A stretch of 10,422 nt of DNA from an uncultured Gemella sp. (GTDB lineage: Bacteria > Bacillota > Bacilli > Staphylococcales > Gemellaceae). Position 1 is the first letter of the stretch. Each line of letters opens with the position of its first letter. Below are positions 1-7,094 of this stretch, piece by piece. The notes under the pieces are model-generated. The model was given only the letters and a program-made list of their open reading frames with translations. It was not told where the DNA came from and made no database searches. The stretch is taken from the NCBI GenBank assembly GCA_927911745.1, contig CAKMQF010000069.1, forward strand, positions 1 to 10,422. Reading direction: 5' to 3'. The position numbers and the translations under genes are program-made.

Positions 1-87
1 TCAGAGAACAAGAAAACGCATGACATTTCAATAGACAAATTGACAACAAAAGAATATACAAATCCATTTGGAAGTAAGAAAAAATAG
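1..87 (+). CDS. C-terminal tail of an unidentified protein (partial; possibly TnpB)
   Basis: Frame 1 is open from the window edge to TAG at 85-87 and gives 28 residues, polar and lysine-rich, ending NPFGSKKK. The 5' part lies outside the window. I do not recognise the family from this tail. The GC-richer chain of hairpins that begins 5 bases later is what one expects behind an IS200/IS605 tnpB gene, so TnpB is the best guess. A plasmid or ICE protein is equally possible from the residues alone. Nothing in the 28 residues is diagnostic. Confidence 0.4.
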   Translation, partial: SENKKTHDISIDKLTTKEYTNPFGSKKK

Positions 88-91
88 ATAA

Positions 92-220
92 ACCCGTTTG
101 ACGGGTAGCGGGCGTTAATATACAATAGGGCTTGAACGAATGTGAAAGCCAGCGCCTTGAGGTGCGTGTTAGTAACAAAGGGTTATACCCGAAGAGAAAA
201 CCACCCCTTTTCAGGGGTGG
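92..220 (+). ncRNA. Multi-hairpin structured RNA, possibly IS605 omega-RNA/right end
   Basis: Five simple hairpins lie in a row: ACCCGT/ACGGGT (92-97/101-106), GGCTT/AAGCC (129-133/146-150), GCGCC/GGTGC with one G-U pair (152-156/161-165), GGGT/ACCC (180-183/187-190) and CCACCCC/GGGGTGG (201-207/214-220). The stretch is clearly richer in GC than anything around it and carries no ORF with a ribosome site. Position just behind a gene end plus a final strong hairpin fits the omega (re)RNA and the right-end hairpin recognised by the Y1 transposase in IS200/IS605 elements. That assignment is inference; another structured 3' UTR is possible. Confidence 0.35.
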
Positions 221-235
221 TCATTATTGTTTTTG
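201..235 (+). terminator. Terminator-like hairpin of the leftmost transcript
   Basis: A perfect 7-bp GC-rich stem (CCACCCC 201-207, GGGGTGG 214-220) with a 6-base loop is followed after TCATTATTG by a run of T at 230-234. It would end transcription from the left-edge gene before the nuclease. If the region is an IS605 right end, the same hairpin would be the transposase recognition structure. Confidence 0.55.
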
Positions 236-270
236 GGTTTGAATTTATTATTTTTTATTATTAAAACTGA

Positions 271-276
271 TATAAC
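271..276 (+). promoter_or_regulatory. Weak extended -10 for the nuclease gene
   Basis: TATAAC with TG one base upstream (268-269) lies 51 bases before the nuclease ATG. No convincing -35 is seen 17 bases upstream. It is the best promoter candidate between the terminator at 201-235 and the gene at 327. Confidence 0.3.
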
Positions 277-326
277 TTTATCCCAATCTTCAAAAGTGTT
301 AAAATTAATATTGAGGGGGAATCATT

Positions 327-872
327 ATGAATAAAAAGGTATTTATTATTTTCTTTACTTTTTTCACGGCAATATTTTTAATTATCGCTTTGATAACTAA
401 TCATACTGGTGAAAGTTATAGAGAAGCAACTATTAATGGAGTTTTTATCAAGGGAGATAAGACTAAGTATAAAGTTAAACTTATAAAAAAAGTAGATGGT
501 GATACTATTATTGTTAACTTCAACAACAAAGAATTAAAGGTAAGATATTTATTAATTGATACACCTGAGACGGTAAAAGCTGGCGTAGAGGTTCAGAAAT
601 ATGGACCAGAAGCTAGTGAACTAAATGGAAAATTATTATCTAATGCTAAAGATGTTGAAATTGAATTTGATGTTTATGAGAAAGAAGACAAATATCACAG
701 AGCATTGTGCTATGTTTATGCAGATGGAAAAAATATTCAAGAAGAGTTATTACTGGCAGGTCTGGCTGAAATAAAATATGTAAAACCACCTGATACAAGA
801 TACTTAGATAAGTATAAAAAAGCACAAAATAAAGCAAAAAGTAACAAAAGAAATCTCTGGTCAAATACATAA
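327..872 (+). CDS. Thermonuclease-family (SNase) extracellular or membrane-anchored nuclease
   Basis: A 181-residue protein with one staphylococcal-nuclease domain, a Ca2+-dependent phosphodiesterase that degrades DNA and RNA. Residues 5-24 are a hydrophobic segment behind a short basic head, so it is exported as a signal peptide or anchor; no lipobox cysteine is seen. The core starts near residue 48 with YKVKLIKKVDGDT. The known active-site set of Nuc is all present: D59 (Nuc D21), R73 (R35), D78 (D40), E81 (E43) and R125 (R87, in DKYHR where Nuc has DKYGR). The C-terminus ends NLWS, as in the family. The start is ATG 327, behind GAGGGGGA at 313-320. It is monocistronic and ends at the hairpin at 920-951. 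Activity is probable; a nutritional, defensive or biofilm role cannot be told apart from sequence. Confidence 0.9.
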   Translation: MNKKVFIIFFTFFTAIFLIIALITNHTGESYREATINGVFIKGDKTKYKVKLIKKVDGDTIIVNFNNKELKVRYLLIDTPETVKAGVEVQKYGPEASELNGKLLSNAKDVEIEFDVYEKEDKYHRALCYVYADGKNIQEELLLAGLAEIKYVKPPDTRYLDKYKKAQNKAKSNKRNLWSNT

Positions 873-915
873 TTTATAAAAAATTTATTACTATATACGT
901 TATAATTTTGAACAT

Positions 916-960
916 AAAAAATCGACTATAACCTAAAAGTTATAGTCGATTCTTATTTTT
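916..960. terminator. Bidirectional terminator between nuclease and permease
   Basis: A perfect 13-bp inverted repeat (920-932 and 939-951) with a 6-base loop has a T-rich tail on the + side (951-960) and a run of A at 916-920 that reads as U on the - strand. It can end both the nuclease transcript and the convergent permease transcript, whose stop codon is only 15 bases away. Confidence 0.82.
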
Positions 961-965
961 ATATT

Positions 966-2336
966 CTATTCAATTTTACTATGTTTATAAGAATATGTGA
1001 AGTATACGATTAATCCTACGATTACCCATACGAAGAAGATAATCCATGAAGTTAATGTAACACTGTATAGTAAAGCTGCGAATAATACAATTGAGATAAT
1101 TGGTAATACTGGCATACCTGGTACTCTAAATCCACGTTTAACATCTGGGAATTTTTTGTAGAATACGATAGTAGTGTAACTTACTAATGCGAATGCGATG
1201 ATAGAAGCTACGTTAGCAAGTTCTGCTAATTTTCCTAATGGTAAGAACCCAGCTAATACTGCTGTTAAGCATCCTAGAGACCATGTAACTGTACTTGGTA
1301 CTTTGTTGTCATTAACTTTAGTGAACACTTTTGGTAATAATCCATCACGTGCAATTGTATAAGTGATACGGATACCTGCATACATGAATGATAAGATACC
1401 AGCCATAAGTCCGATTACTGCCCCTAGAGAAACAATACCCGCAACTTTGTTTTGACCAACTTCTTCAAGTACAAATACTAATGCATCCCCAGATCCAAGA
1501 CGGTTGTATTCAACAACCCCTGTTAACACTAAACATACTAAGATGTAGAATGCTGTACATACGATCATAGTGACAATGATAGCTTTTGGTAGAGCTTTTT
1601 CTGGATTGATTGTTTCTTCTGCTGATGTAGAAATCGCATCAAATCCAAGGTAAGCAAAGAATACTGTAGTGGCTGCTAACATTACCCCTGAGAAACCTGT
1701 AGGTGCAAAATCGTTTGTCCAGTGTGTTGGTTCAACGTACATTGATCCAACAACGATGAATAAGATTACGATACCAACTTTTGCAGCTACCATAAGGTTA
1801 TTTACAAGTTTACTACTTGATGTACCTCTTGATAGTAAGAATGTAATTAATAATACAATTACGATAGCTGGAATGTTACCATATCCTCCTTCTGACGGTA
1901 ATGTGTAATATACTTTAGGGAGTTCTACACCAAGACCTGCCAGTAGACGAGAGAAGTAACTTGACCAACCATTTGATACAGTAGCTGCAGAAAGAACATA
2001 TCCTCCTATTAGTACCCAACCTATAATATAGGCTACAATTTCACCAATTGACACATATAAGTATGTATATGTACTACCACTTGATGGAATTGTTGAAGCT
2101 AGCTCCGCATAACAAAGTGCTGCTAAACAACAGGCAACCCCTGCGATTAAGAATGAGAAGATTACCGCTGGTCCTGCTTCTGCTGAAGCTTTACCAGTTA
2201 ATACTAGAATCCCTGACCCTATAATCGCCCCAATACCGAATAGAATCAAGTCCATCGTTCTCATAGTCGGAGCTAAAGTTTTACTTCTAGCTTCTGCTAA
2301 AATAGATTCAACTGATTTTTTTCTTAAATAACTCAT
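966..2336 (-). CDS. APC-family amino acid permease (YfnA/CAT type), copy 1
   Basis: A 456-residue, highly hydrophobic protein of normal length for the cationic amino acid transporter subfamily of the APC superfamily (TC 2.A.3.3). The TM1 signature GIGAIIGSGILVLTG (about residues 34-48) and the TM6 signature FFAYLGFDAISTSAEET are intact; these unwound helices form the substrate site in structurally known relatives. About 12 membrane spans are expected. Despite the subfamily name, bacterial members such as GkApcT move alanine and other neutral amino acids with protons, and the neighbouring alanine dehydrogenase points to alanine here (inference). The start is ATG 2336 behind AGGAGG. About 58 substitutions separate it from the permease at 4424-5794, that is about 87% identity with no gap, so the pair is a fairly recent duplication. 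It has its own promoter at 2393-2401. Confidence 0.93.
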   Translation of the reverse strand: MSYLRKKSVESILAEARSKTLAPTMRTMDLILFGIGAIIGSGILVLTGKASAEAGPAVIFSFLIAGVACCLAALCYAELASTIPSSGSTYTYLYVSIGEIVAYIIGWVLIGGYVLSAATVSNGWSSYFSRLLAGLGVELPKVYYTLPSEGGYGNIPAIVIVLLITFLLSRGTSSSKLVNNLMVAAKVGIVILFIVVGSMYVEPTHWTNDFAPTGFSGVMLAATTVFFAYLGFDAISTSAEETINPEKALPKAIIVTMIVCTAFYILVCLVLTGVVEYNRLGSGDALVFVLEEVGQNKVAGIVSLGAVIGLMAGILSFMYAGIRITYTIARDGLLPKVFTKVNDNKVPSTVTWSLGCLTAVLAGFLPLGKLAELANVASIIAFALVSYTTIVFYKKFPDVKRGFRVPGMPVLPIISIVLFAALLYSVTLTSWIIFFVWVIVGLIVYFTYSYKHSKIE

Positions 2337-2392
2337 AATAAATCCTCCTATTTTTTATTTAAATATTCTCCCTACTAATATTCTTTAATTAA

Positions 2393-2401
2393 ATTATAGC
2401 A
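2393..2401 (-). promoter_or_regulatory. Extended -10 promoter of permease copy 1
   Basis: On the - strand TGC-TATAAT lies 56 bases before the permease ATG. No good -35 is present 17 bases upstream, so it would act as an extended -10 promoter. Permease copy 2 has the same arrangement (TGG-TATAAT, 52 bases before its ATG). Confidence 0.5.
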
Positions 2402-2531
2402 TAGTTGTAAACCTTTTACTACAGTTACTTGGTTTTATGTAAGCCTTTATGAAATTCATCAATAAATATATTACTATTTTTATATTTTTTTGATTATAAT
2501 TTTTACAACTGTAACCCTTTATACAATAAGT

Positions 2532-2558
2532 GAGTGCTCTATAACAGATAGAGCACTC
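2532..2558 (-). terminator. Hairpin behind ald, probable weak terminator
   Basis: A perfect 11-bp inverted repeat (GAGTGCTCTAT 2532-2542, ATAGAGCACTC 2548-2558) with a 5-base loop starts 51 bases past the ald stop. On the - strand it is followed by ACTTATTGTAT rather than a clean U-run. It may act as a transcript 3' end or only partly stop read-through into permease copy 1. Confidence 0.42.
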
Positions 2559-2609
2559 TATTTATACAAATTTCCAACTATTTCTTATTTTTTTAATTTC
2601 ACTATTATA

Positions 2610-3725
2610 TTACAAAGCTGCTTCTACTGGAGTATATTCATATCCTAAATCATCAGCAACCGCTTTGAAAGTAACTTTTCCATTAGCTACGTTAACACCA
2701 GGTACTAATTCTGGGAATTTAGCCACAGCTTCTTTAACACCTAATTTCGCGATAACTTTAACGTATTTAGCAGTTGCATTACATAGTGCATAAGTTGATG
2801 TTTGTGCTACTGCTCCTGGAATATTAGCTACTGAGTAGTGTAATACTCCTTCTTCAACGAATATTGGATTGTCATGACTTGTTGGACGTCCTTCAGTGTA
2901 TTCAGTTGTACCACCTTGGTCAATCGCTACGTCCACAATTACACCACCGTCTGGCATATCTTTAACCATTTCTTTAGTTACTAATTTAGGTGCTTTTGCT
3001 CCTGGGATTAATACTGTACTTACTACTAAATCAGCTGTTTTAATAGCATTGGCAATATTAAATTTATTAGAGTAAAGAGTTTCAATTTTACCACCGAAAA
3101 TGTGTGATAATTCTGTTAATGCATCTAAGTTTACATCGATCATTGTTACACGTGCTCCAAGCCCTACGGCCGCTGTTGCCGCAGCAGTACCTGCTACACC
3201 TGCACCGATAATGACTACATGTCCTGGTTGAACTCCTGGAACCCCTTGTAATAAGATACCTTTACCACCTTGAACTTTTGATAAGAATCTTGTTCCTTCT
3301 TGTACTGCCATTCTTCCCGCAATTTCACTCATTGGTCTAAGTAATGGTAACCCTCTTCCTACTTTTACTGTTTCAAAAGCAATACCGATAGTTCCTTTAT
3401 CTACCATTTCTTTTGTTAATTCAGGATCTGCAGCTAAGTGTAGATAAGTATAAATAATTAACCCTTTTCTAAAATATTTATACTCAGATGGTACTGGTTC
3501 TTTTACTTTATAGATTAAGTCCGATTTATTCCACACATCTTCAGCTTTTTCTAATAGAACAGCTCCTGCCTCTTCATATTCAGCATCTGAAATACCTGAA
3601 GCTAATCCTGCTCCTTTTTCTACATATACAGTGTGGCCATCTAGTACTAACTCATGTACTACTCCCGGTATAGCAGACACTCTACTTTCATTGTTTTTTA
3701 TTTCAGTTGGTACTCCGATAATCAT
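2610..3725 (-). CDS. ald: Alanine dehydrogenase
   Basis: A 371-residue NAD-dependent L-alanine dehydrogenase: L-alanine + NAD+ + water gives pyruvate, ammonium and NADH in the cytoplasm, normally as a homohexamer. It aligns end to end with the Bacillus subtilis enzyme: [16 protein letters not shown] at the N-terminus with substrate-binding R15, then K75 in YKVKEP, H96 in YTYLHLA and the D269 motif VDVAIDQGG. The NAD-binding fold has IIGAGVAGT at 172-180 with D197 at the end of the second strand. No key residue is missing. The start is ATG 3725 behind AGGAGG. It lies between two alanine-type permease genes on the same strand, which supports catabolic use of alanine. A candidate CcpA site at its promoter suggests repression by preferred sugars. 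Confidence 0.97.
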   Translation of the reverse strand: MIIGVPTEIKNNESRVSAIPGVVHELVLDGHTVYVEKGAGLASGISDAEYEEAGAVLLEKAEDVWNKSDLIYKVKEPVPSEYKYFRKGLIIYTYLHLAADPELTKEMVDKGTIGIAFETVKVGRGLPLLRPMSEIAGRMAVQEGTRFLSKVQGGKGILLQGVPGVQPGHVVIIGAGVAGTAAATAAVGLGARVTMIDVNLDALTELSHIFGGKIETLYSNKFNIANAIKTADLVVSTVLIPGAKAPKLVTKEMVKDMPDGGVIVDVAIDQGGTTEYTEGRPTSHDNPIFVEEGVLHYSVANIPGAVAQTSTYALCNATAKYVKVIAKLGVKEAVAKFPELVPGVNVANGKVTFKAVADDLGYEYTPVEAAL

Positions 3726-3758
3726 TTCCCTTACCTCCTAATTTTTTTCTGTACTTAT

Positions 3759-3767
3759 ATAATAACA
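3759..3767 (-). promoter_or_regulatory. Extended -10 promoter of ald
   Basis: TGT-TATTAT on the - strand gives a start of transcription near 3752, about 27 bases before the ATG. The -35 region is poor (TTTCAT at 3787-3782) and lies within the candidate cre site. Confidence 0.5.
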
Positions 3768-3782
3768 CAGTTTCTTTAATAA

Positions 3783-3796
3783 TGAAAGCGTTTTTC
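3783..3796. promoter_or_regulatory. Candidate cre (CcpA operator) at the ald promoter
   Basis: TGAAAGCGTTTTTC agrees with the cre consensus TGNAANCGNTNNCA except at the last two positions. Its centre is near -37 relative to the inferred ald start, where CcpA binding would block RNA polymerase. This predicts carbon catabolite repression of alanine oxidation. The assignment rests on one motif match. Confidence 0.5.
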
Positions 3797-4344
3797 CGAT
3801 GAAAGTTTTAGTGAAAATATTTTCTTTATTTTTTTACTATTTAAACCCTATAAAAACTGATAAATTAAACTTTCTTAAAATAATTTAATATTAAACTTTT
3901 TGAAAATAAGTGTTAATTATTTCTTGGAAAAGAAATTTGAAAACAGCTGTTTTACTTTTCAAATATAGCTGTTGTATGATTATACTACAACTATTTTTAT
4001 CATTACACAATTTAACATATACAAAATTATTTGCTTAAAATATATAAGTTTTCTCCTTCAGTAAAACTATTATACAAAATTAATTAATTATAGTGGTTCA
4101 CTATAACTATTTATTATATATTGAAAATTACTGAATTTCGATAATACAATTTGTATCTATGTGTTATAACTAATTATTTATTAAATTTTCTTTTTTTATA
4201 TCATTATTTTTCACAAATTTACTATAATCAACGTATATTCCAGTATAAATTTTCATCATATCATTATATTTTGTTAGTTATATTCTCCTCAACTTAATTA
4301 AATAATTTATCTATTAATCTTCCTTTTGAACATTTCTAATTCAT
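3797..4344. other. AT-rich gap without a gene
   Basis: I see no ORF with a ribosome binding site on either strand. What stands out is a perfect palindrome AAAACAGCTGTTTT (3940-3953), a smaller one GAAAATATTTTC (3813-3824), and an inverted repeat GTTGTA/TACAAC (3971-3991) whose middle reads TATAAT on the - strand. These could be operators or a distal ald promoter, but none has clear support. The spacing suggests a lost gene or long leader. Confidence 0.5.
3940..3953. repeat. 14-bp perfect palindrome AAAACAGCTGTTTT
   Basis: A perfect dyad in the ald upstream gap, about 190 bases before the inferred ald transcription start. It could be a regulator site. No second copy was noticed in the window. 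Confidence 0.35.
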
Positions 4345-4379
4345 AAAAAAAAGAATCATGAGATTTTTACTCACGATTC
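4345..4379 (-). terminator. Terminator of permease copy 2
   Basis: Read on the - strand, GAATCGTGAG (4379-4370) and CTCATGATTC (4362-4353) form a 10-bp stem with one G-U pair and a 7-base loop, followed directly by eight U (4352-4345). The pairing is better on - than on +, where the G-U becomes an A-C mismatch. It ends the permease transcript before the ald region. Confidence 0.82.
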
Positions 4380-4423
4380 CTTTTAATTTTAAACATCGAA
4401 TCAGATTACATGTTATTTCTATT

Positions 4424-5794
4424 CTACTTTAACTTACTGTTTTTATATGAGAATGTAAAGTACACGATCATACCTACAATAACCCAAACAACAAAGATTA
4501 TCCATGTTGTTAGTGTAACACTATATAGTAATGCTCCAAATAAGATAATAGAAATAATCGGTAAAATTGGCATACCAGGTACTCTAAATCCACGTTTTAT
4601 GTCTGGGAATTTTTTGTAGAATACTATAGTTGTATAGCTTACTAATGCGAAAGCAATAATTGATGCTACATTAGCTAGATCGGCTAGTTTTCCTAATGGT
4701 AAGAAACCTGCTAATAACGCTGTTAAGATTCCTAATCCCCATGTTAATGTACTTGGTACTTTATTTTTATTAACTTTAGTTAATTTTTCTGGTAATAATC
4801 CATCACGTGCAATCGTATATGTAATACGGATTCCCGCATATATGAACGATAATATACCAGCCATAAGACCAATTACCGCTCCAAGAGATACGATACCAGC
4901 TACTTTATTTTGACCTACTTCTTCTAGCACAAATGCTAAGGCATCTCCTGTTCCAAGTCTATTATATTGAACAACTCCAGTAAGTATTAAACATACTAGA
5001 ATATAGAATGCTGTACAAACTAACATTGTAATAATAATAGCTTTTGGTAAAGCTTTTTCTGGATTGATTGTTTCTTCAGCTGAAGTAGAAATCGCATCAA
5101 ATCCTAAGTACGCGAAGAATACAGTAGTCGCGGCTAACATAACTCCTGAGAAACCTGATGGTGCAAAGTTATTTGTCCAGTTAGTTGGTTCTACATAAAA
5201 TACACCAACTACGATGAATAAAACAACAATACCTACTTTTGCAGCTACCATAAAATTGTTTACAAGTTTACTACTTGAAGTACCTTTTGATAAGATGAAA
5301 GTAATTAATAATACAATAATTATCGCTGGAATGTTACCATATCCACCAGCTGCTGGTAATGTATAAAACTCTTTAGGAATTTCTATACCTAAACCTGCTA
5401 ATAGGCGTGAAAAGTAACTTGACCAACCATTCGCTACTGTTGCGGCAGTAAGAACATATCCACCTATTAATACCCAACCTATCGCATACGCTACAATTTC
5501 ACCAACTGATACATATAAATAAGTATATGTACTACCACTTGACGGGATTGTAGAAGCAAGTTCGGCATAACATAACGCCGCTAAACAACAAGCTAATCCT
5601 GCAATTAGGAAAGAAAATATAACTGCTGGTCCTGCTTCCGCTGAAGCCTTACCAGTTAAAACTAAGATACCTGATCCAATAATAGCCCCTATACCGAATA
5701 GAACTAAATCCATAGTCTTCATCGTGGGATTTAACGTCTTATTTCTTGACTCTGCTAAAATAGAGTCAATTGATTTTTTTCTAAAAACGTTCAT
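4424..5794 (-). CDS. APC-family amino acid permease (YfnA/CAT type), copy 2
   Basis: A 456-residue permease, same length as the copy at 966-2336 and about 87% identical by eye. The substrate-site helices TM1 (GIGAIIGSGILVLTG) and TM6 (FFAYLGFDAISTSAEET) are identical between the two. Differences cluster in the N-terminal cytoplasmic residues 2-26, the loop around 140-150, the loop with PEKLTKVNKNK, and the C-terminus. This argues for the same or a very close substrate, likely alanine or another small neutral amino acid given the adjacent ald (inference). The start is ATG 5794 behind AGGAGG. It has its own extended -10 promoter (5847-5855) and its own strong terminator (4345-4379), so it is not in one operon with ald. 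Different upstream regions in the two copies suggest different regulation. Confidence 0.93.
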   Translation of the reverse strand: MNVFRKKSIDSILAESRNKTLNPTMKTMDLVLFGIGAIIGSGILVLTGKASAEAGPAVIFSFLIAGLACCLAALCYAELASTIPSSGSTYTYLYVSVGEIVAYAIGWVLIGGYVLTAATVANGWSSYFSRLLAGLGIEIPKEFYTLPAAGGYGNIPAIIIVLLITFILSKGTSSSKLVNNFMVAAKVGIVVLFIVVGVFYVEPTNWTNNFAPSGFSGVMLAATTVFFAYLGFDAISTSAEETINPEKALPKAIIITMLVCTAFYILVCLILTGVVQYNRLGTGDALAFVLEEVGQNKVAGIVSLGAVIGLMAGILSFIYAGIRITYTIARDGLLPEKLTKVNKNKVPSTLTWGLGILTALLAGFLPLGKLADLANVASIIAFALVSYTTIVFYKKFPDIKRGFRVPGMPILPIISIILFGALLYSVTLTTWIIFVVWVIVGMIVYFTFSYKNSKLK

Positions 5795-5846
5795 AATATC
5801 CTCCTATTTTAAAATAAATATTATTCACTATTAATAATATTTATTA

Positions 5847-5855
5847 ATTATACCA
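5847..5855 (-). promoter_or_regulatory. Extended -10 promoter of permease copy 2
   Basis: TGG-TATAAT on the - strand lies 52 bases before the ATG. The -35 position is weak (TAGCAA), so an activator or the extended -10 would be needed. A perfect dyad lies just upstream at 5883-5902. Confidence 0.5.
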
Positions 5856-5882
5856 TAATTACAGAAATATTGCTAATAAAGA

Positions 5883-5902
5883 CTTTACTTATGTAAGTAA
5901 AG
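5883..5902. promoter_or_regulatory. Perfect 9-2-9 dyad upstream of permease copy 2
   Basis: CTTTACTTA and TAAGTAAAG are separated by two bases. The centre is about 52 bases before the inferred transcription start, a usual place for an activator or upstream repressor site. No equivalent is found upstream of permease copy 1. The regulator is unknown. Confidence 0.4.
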
Positions 5903-6504
5903 AAAAAAGGATACTATGAATTACCTTAATAAAATAATACATTTATAAGATTAGACTATAATCATAATAAGAAATATGGAATAATGAACTTAAAACTCAT
6001 GTCCATCTTCAACAATGCTAAATCTTTAGAACCAAATAACAAAGTATTGTATTATATTTATATAATCTTATTTATTTTCTTAGACTTTGTCTCATTTGTG
6101 TAGTTATAGATTCTAACTTTATTATAATTCATATTAGTTTCAGTTGTTTCCAATATGAATTCATAACAATTATATCAACTCTCTTAATCTTAAAGCTAAA
6201 CATTGAATTATTATATATATCCATCTATCTTTAGAAAAGTTCTTAGATTACTTTTCTAAAACCAATTATCAAACTCATTTAACTTCTGTTGATATGCGTT
6301 ATACATACTGATTACTCTTTAAATTTATTTAATTATATATCAAGTACCTTAGCTACTCTAACTGCATTATCTAACTTAGAACTAGATTTTTTCCCTCTGT
6401 GCATTGAATGTGATATTGCCTCGAACATTCCTGTCTCTTTTAACAACATATAAATCATCATTCCTTTATTTTTTAATTGTTGCTGGCAATGCTTTCATAT
6501 ATCT
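5903..6504. other. AT-rich gap, probably decayed sequence
   Basis: No intact gene is visible. The stretch holds two perfect 10-bp inverted repeats: AATTCATATT/AATATGAATT (6126-6135 and 6152-6161) and TTTAGAAAAG/CTTTTCTAAA (6230-6239 and 6251-6260, 11-base loop). Neither has a U-run. A short - strand reading frame with HTH-like residues lies at 6333-6461. It looks like the worn remains of a gene or mobile element. Confidence 0.45.
6333..6461 (-). pseudogene. Possible remnant of an XRE-type HTH regulator
   Basis: A 42-residue frame starts MMIYMLLKETGM and ends SKLDNAVRVAKVLDI. The beginning resembles helix 1 of XRE/Cro-CI domains and the end resembles the closing helix (pattern LDxAxxIAxxLxV), but the recognition helix between them is missing or changed. 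The upstream AAAGGA abuts the first ATG. It is too short for a working HTH domain and is best read as a decayed gene, or it may be chance. No function is proposed. Confidence 0.25.
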
Positions 6505-6533
6505 TTGACCTTTCATTACTTTAATGTTATAAT
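6505..6533 (+). promoter_or_regulatory. Sigma-A promoter of the yjzC-like gene
   Basis: TTGACC (6505-6510), 17-base spacer, TATAAT (6528-6533), with TG one base before the -10. This predicts a transcript starting near 6540 with a leader of about 79 bases. It is one of the best promoters in the window for one of its smallest genes. Confidence 0.75.
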
Positions 6534-6618
6534 ATGTTTGAATATTTCTCGGAAATCTAAACCTTCTACTTCTTATTTTTCTAGGGAATATATCTTAAAA
6601 AGAAAGGAAGTGAATTAT

Positions 6619-6786
6619 ATGGCTAAAGAGTTAATCAAACCCGGAACAGACAACAAGCCCGCAGGAACTTACAAAGAAGTAGGACCTCGTGGTGGAGCTG
6701 TTCACAAAGGTAGAACTGTCCGCATAGACCAAGGCGACCGTTTACCACCTACTCAAAAATCAGGAAATAAATGGATTAAGAAATAA
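6619..6786 (+). CDS. YjzC-family small protein
   Basis: A 55-residue basic soluble protein with the pattern IKPGTDNKPAGTYKEVGPRGG, then GRTVRIDQGDRLPPTQ, ending GNKWIKK. This matches the layout of the YjzC-like family of Bacillota: KPG, then a GxYxEVG turn, then a GDRxPPT motif. The biochemical role of the family is unknown to me. No metal-binding cysteine and no membrane segment is present. I use ATG 6619, behind AAAGGAAGTG with good spacing; a longer in-frame reading upstream runs through the promoter. The last 11 bases overlap the - strand ORF at 6776-6967. A short stem GGAAAT/ATTTCC around the stop followed by T-rich sequence may terminate it. Confidence 0.8.
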   Translation: MAKELIKPGTDNKPAGTYKEVGPRGGAVHKGRTVRIDQGDRLPPTQKSGNKWIKK

Positions 6787-6967
6787 TTTCCTTTTTATTT
6801 TTTGAAAAACAATAACTTCTATCAAACACATCTAACTGTAACCAAGACTCAGCATATAATTTACTGTTCTCTTCATAAAACGTTAGAAAGTGTTTAGTAC
6901 TTAGCACTACTTTAGTAACTACTCCAATAGTTAATAATGTTAGTGCTATTTTTGTTTTAGTTTTCAT
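6776..6967 (-). CDS. 63-aa protein with one membrane span (unknown)
   Basis: The protein begins MKTKTKIALTLLTIGVV: a basic head and a hydrophobic segment at about residues 7-25, then a polar part with aromatic residues (FYEENSKLYAESWLQLDVF). A signal anchor or signal peptide is likely. ATG 6967 is preferred because AGGAGG lies 7 bases upstream; the in-frame GTG at 6973 is too close to it. The gene is last in a - strand chain, with its start overlapping the end of the 45-aa ORF by 11 bases, so translation is probably coupled. Its end runs convergently into the YjzC gene by 11 bases. I do not recognise the family. Confidence 0.55.
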   Translation of the reverse strand: MKTKTKIALTLLTIGVVTKVVLSTKHFLTFYEENSKLYAESWLQLDVFDRSYCFSKNKKEIIS

Positions 6968-7094
6968 TCTCACTCCTCCTTCTATTCCACAAAAATTGTT
7001 TAAAAAACGATAAATTGTCTGTAATATAAAACATTAATCCTAAGTAACATATCTCAAAGATCATAAATGCTATAAATTCGTTAATCGTTGTCAT
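6957..7094 (-). CDS. 45-aa hydrophobic protein (unknown)
   Basis: It begins MTTINEFIAFMIFEICYLGLM. Residues 7-24 are a likely membrane span, followed by DNLSFFKQFLWN and a basic tail RRRSENEN. The start ATG 7094 lies inside the end of the 68-aa ORF (14-base overlap), with AAGGGG about 8 bases upstream. It overlaps the next gene by 11 bases. Tight overlaps on both sides are the main argument that it is real. Such small membrane proteins are common in phage and prophage early regions, but no specific function can be given. Confidence 0.5.
   Translation of the reverse strand: MTTINEFIAFMIFEICYLGLMFYITDNLSFFKQFLWNRRRSENEN

Noticed and set aside
2504..2513. TACAACTGTA, a match to the CopY/BlaI operator TACANNTGTA.
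   Set aside because: A single eight-base match is expected by chance in AT-rich DNA of this length, it lies over 100 bases from the permease -10, and no copper or beta-lactam gene is near.
3783..3868. Short + strand frames starting ATGAAAG upstream of ald.
   Set aside because: They are under 30 codons, lack ribosome sites and overlap the cre and promoter region of ald.
6466..6516. A 16-residue - strand frame MKGQRYMKALPATIKK before the HTH-like remnant.
   Set aside because: It is very short, has no ribosome site and overlaps the promoter of the YjzC gene.
6967..6973. GTG 6973 as the start of the 63-aa gene, and likewise GTG 7514 and GTG 8492 for the 114-aa and CI genes.
   Set aside because: Each GTG lies in or directly next to the AGGAGG ribosome site, while an ATG 6 to 9 bases further on is correctly spaced.
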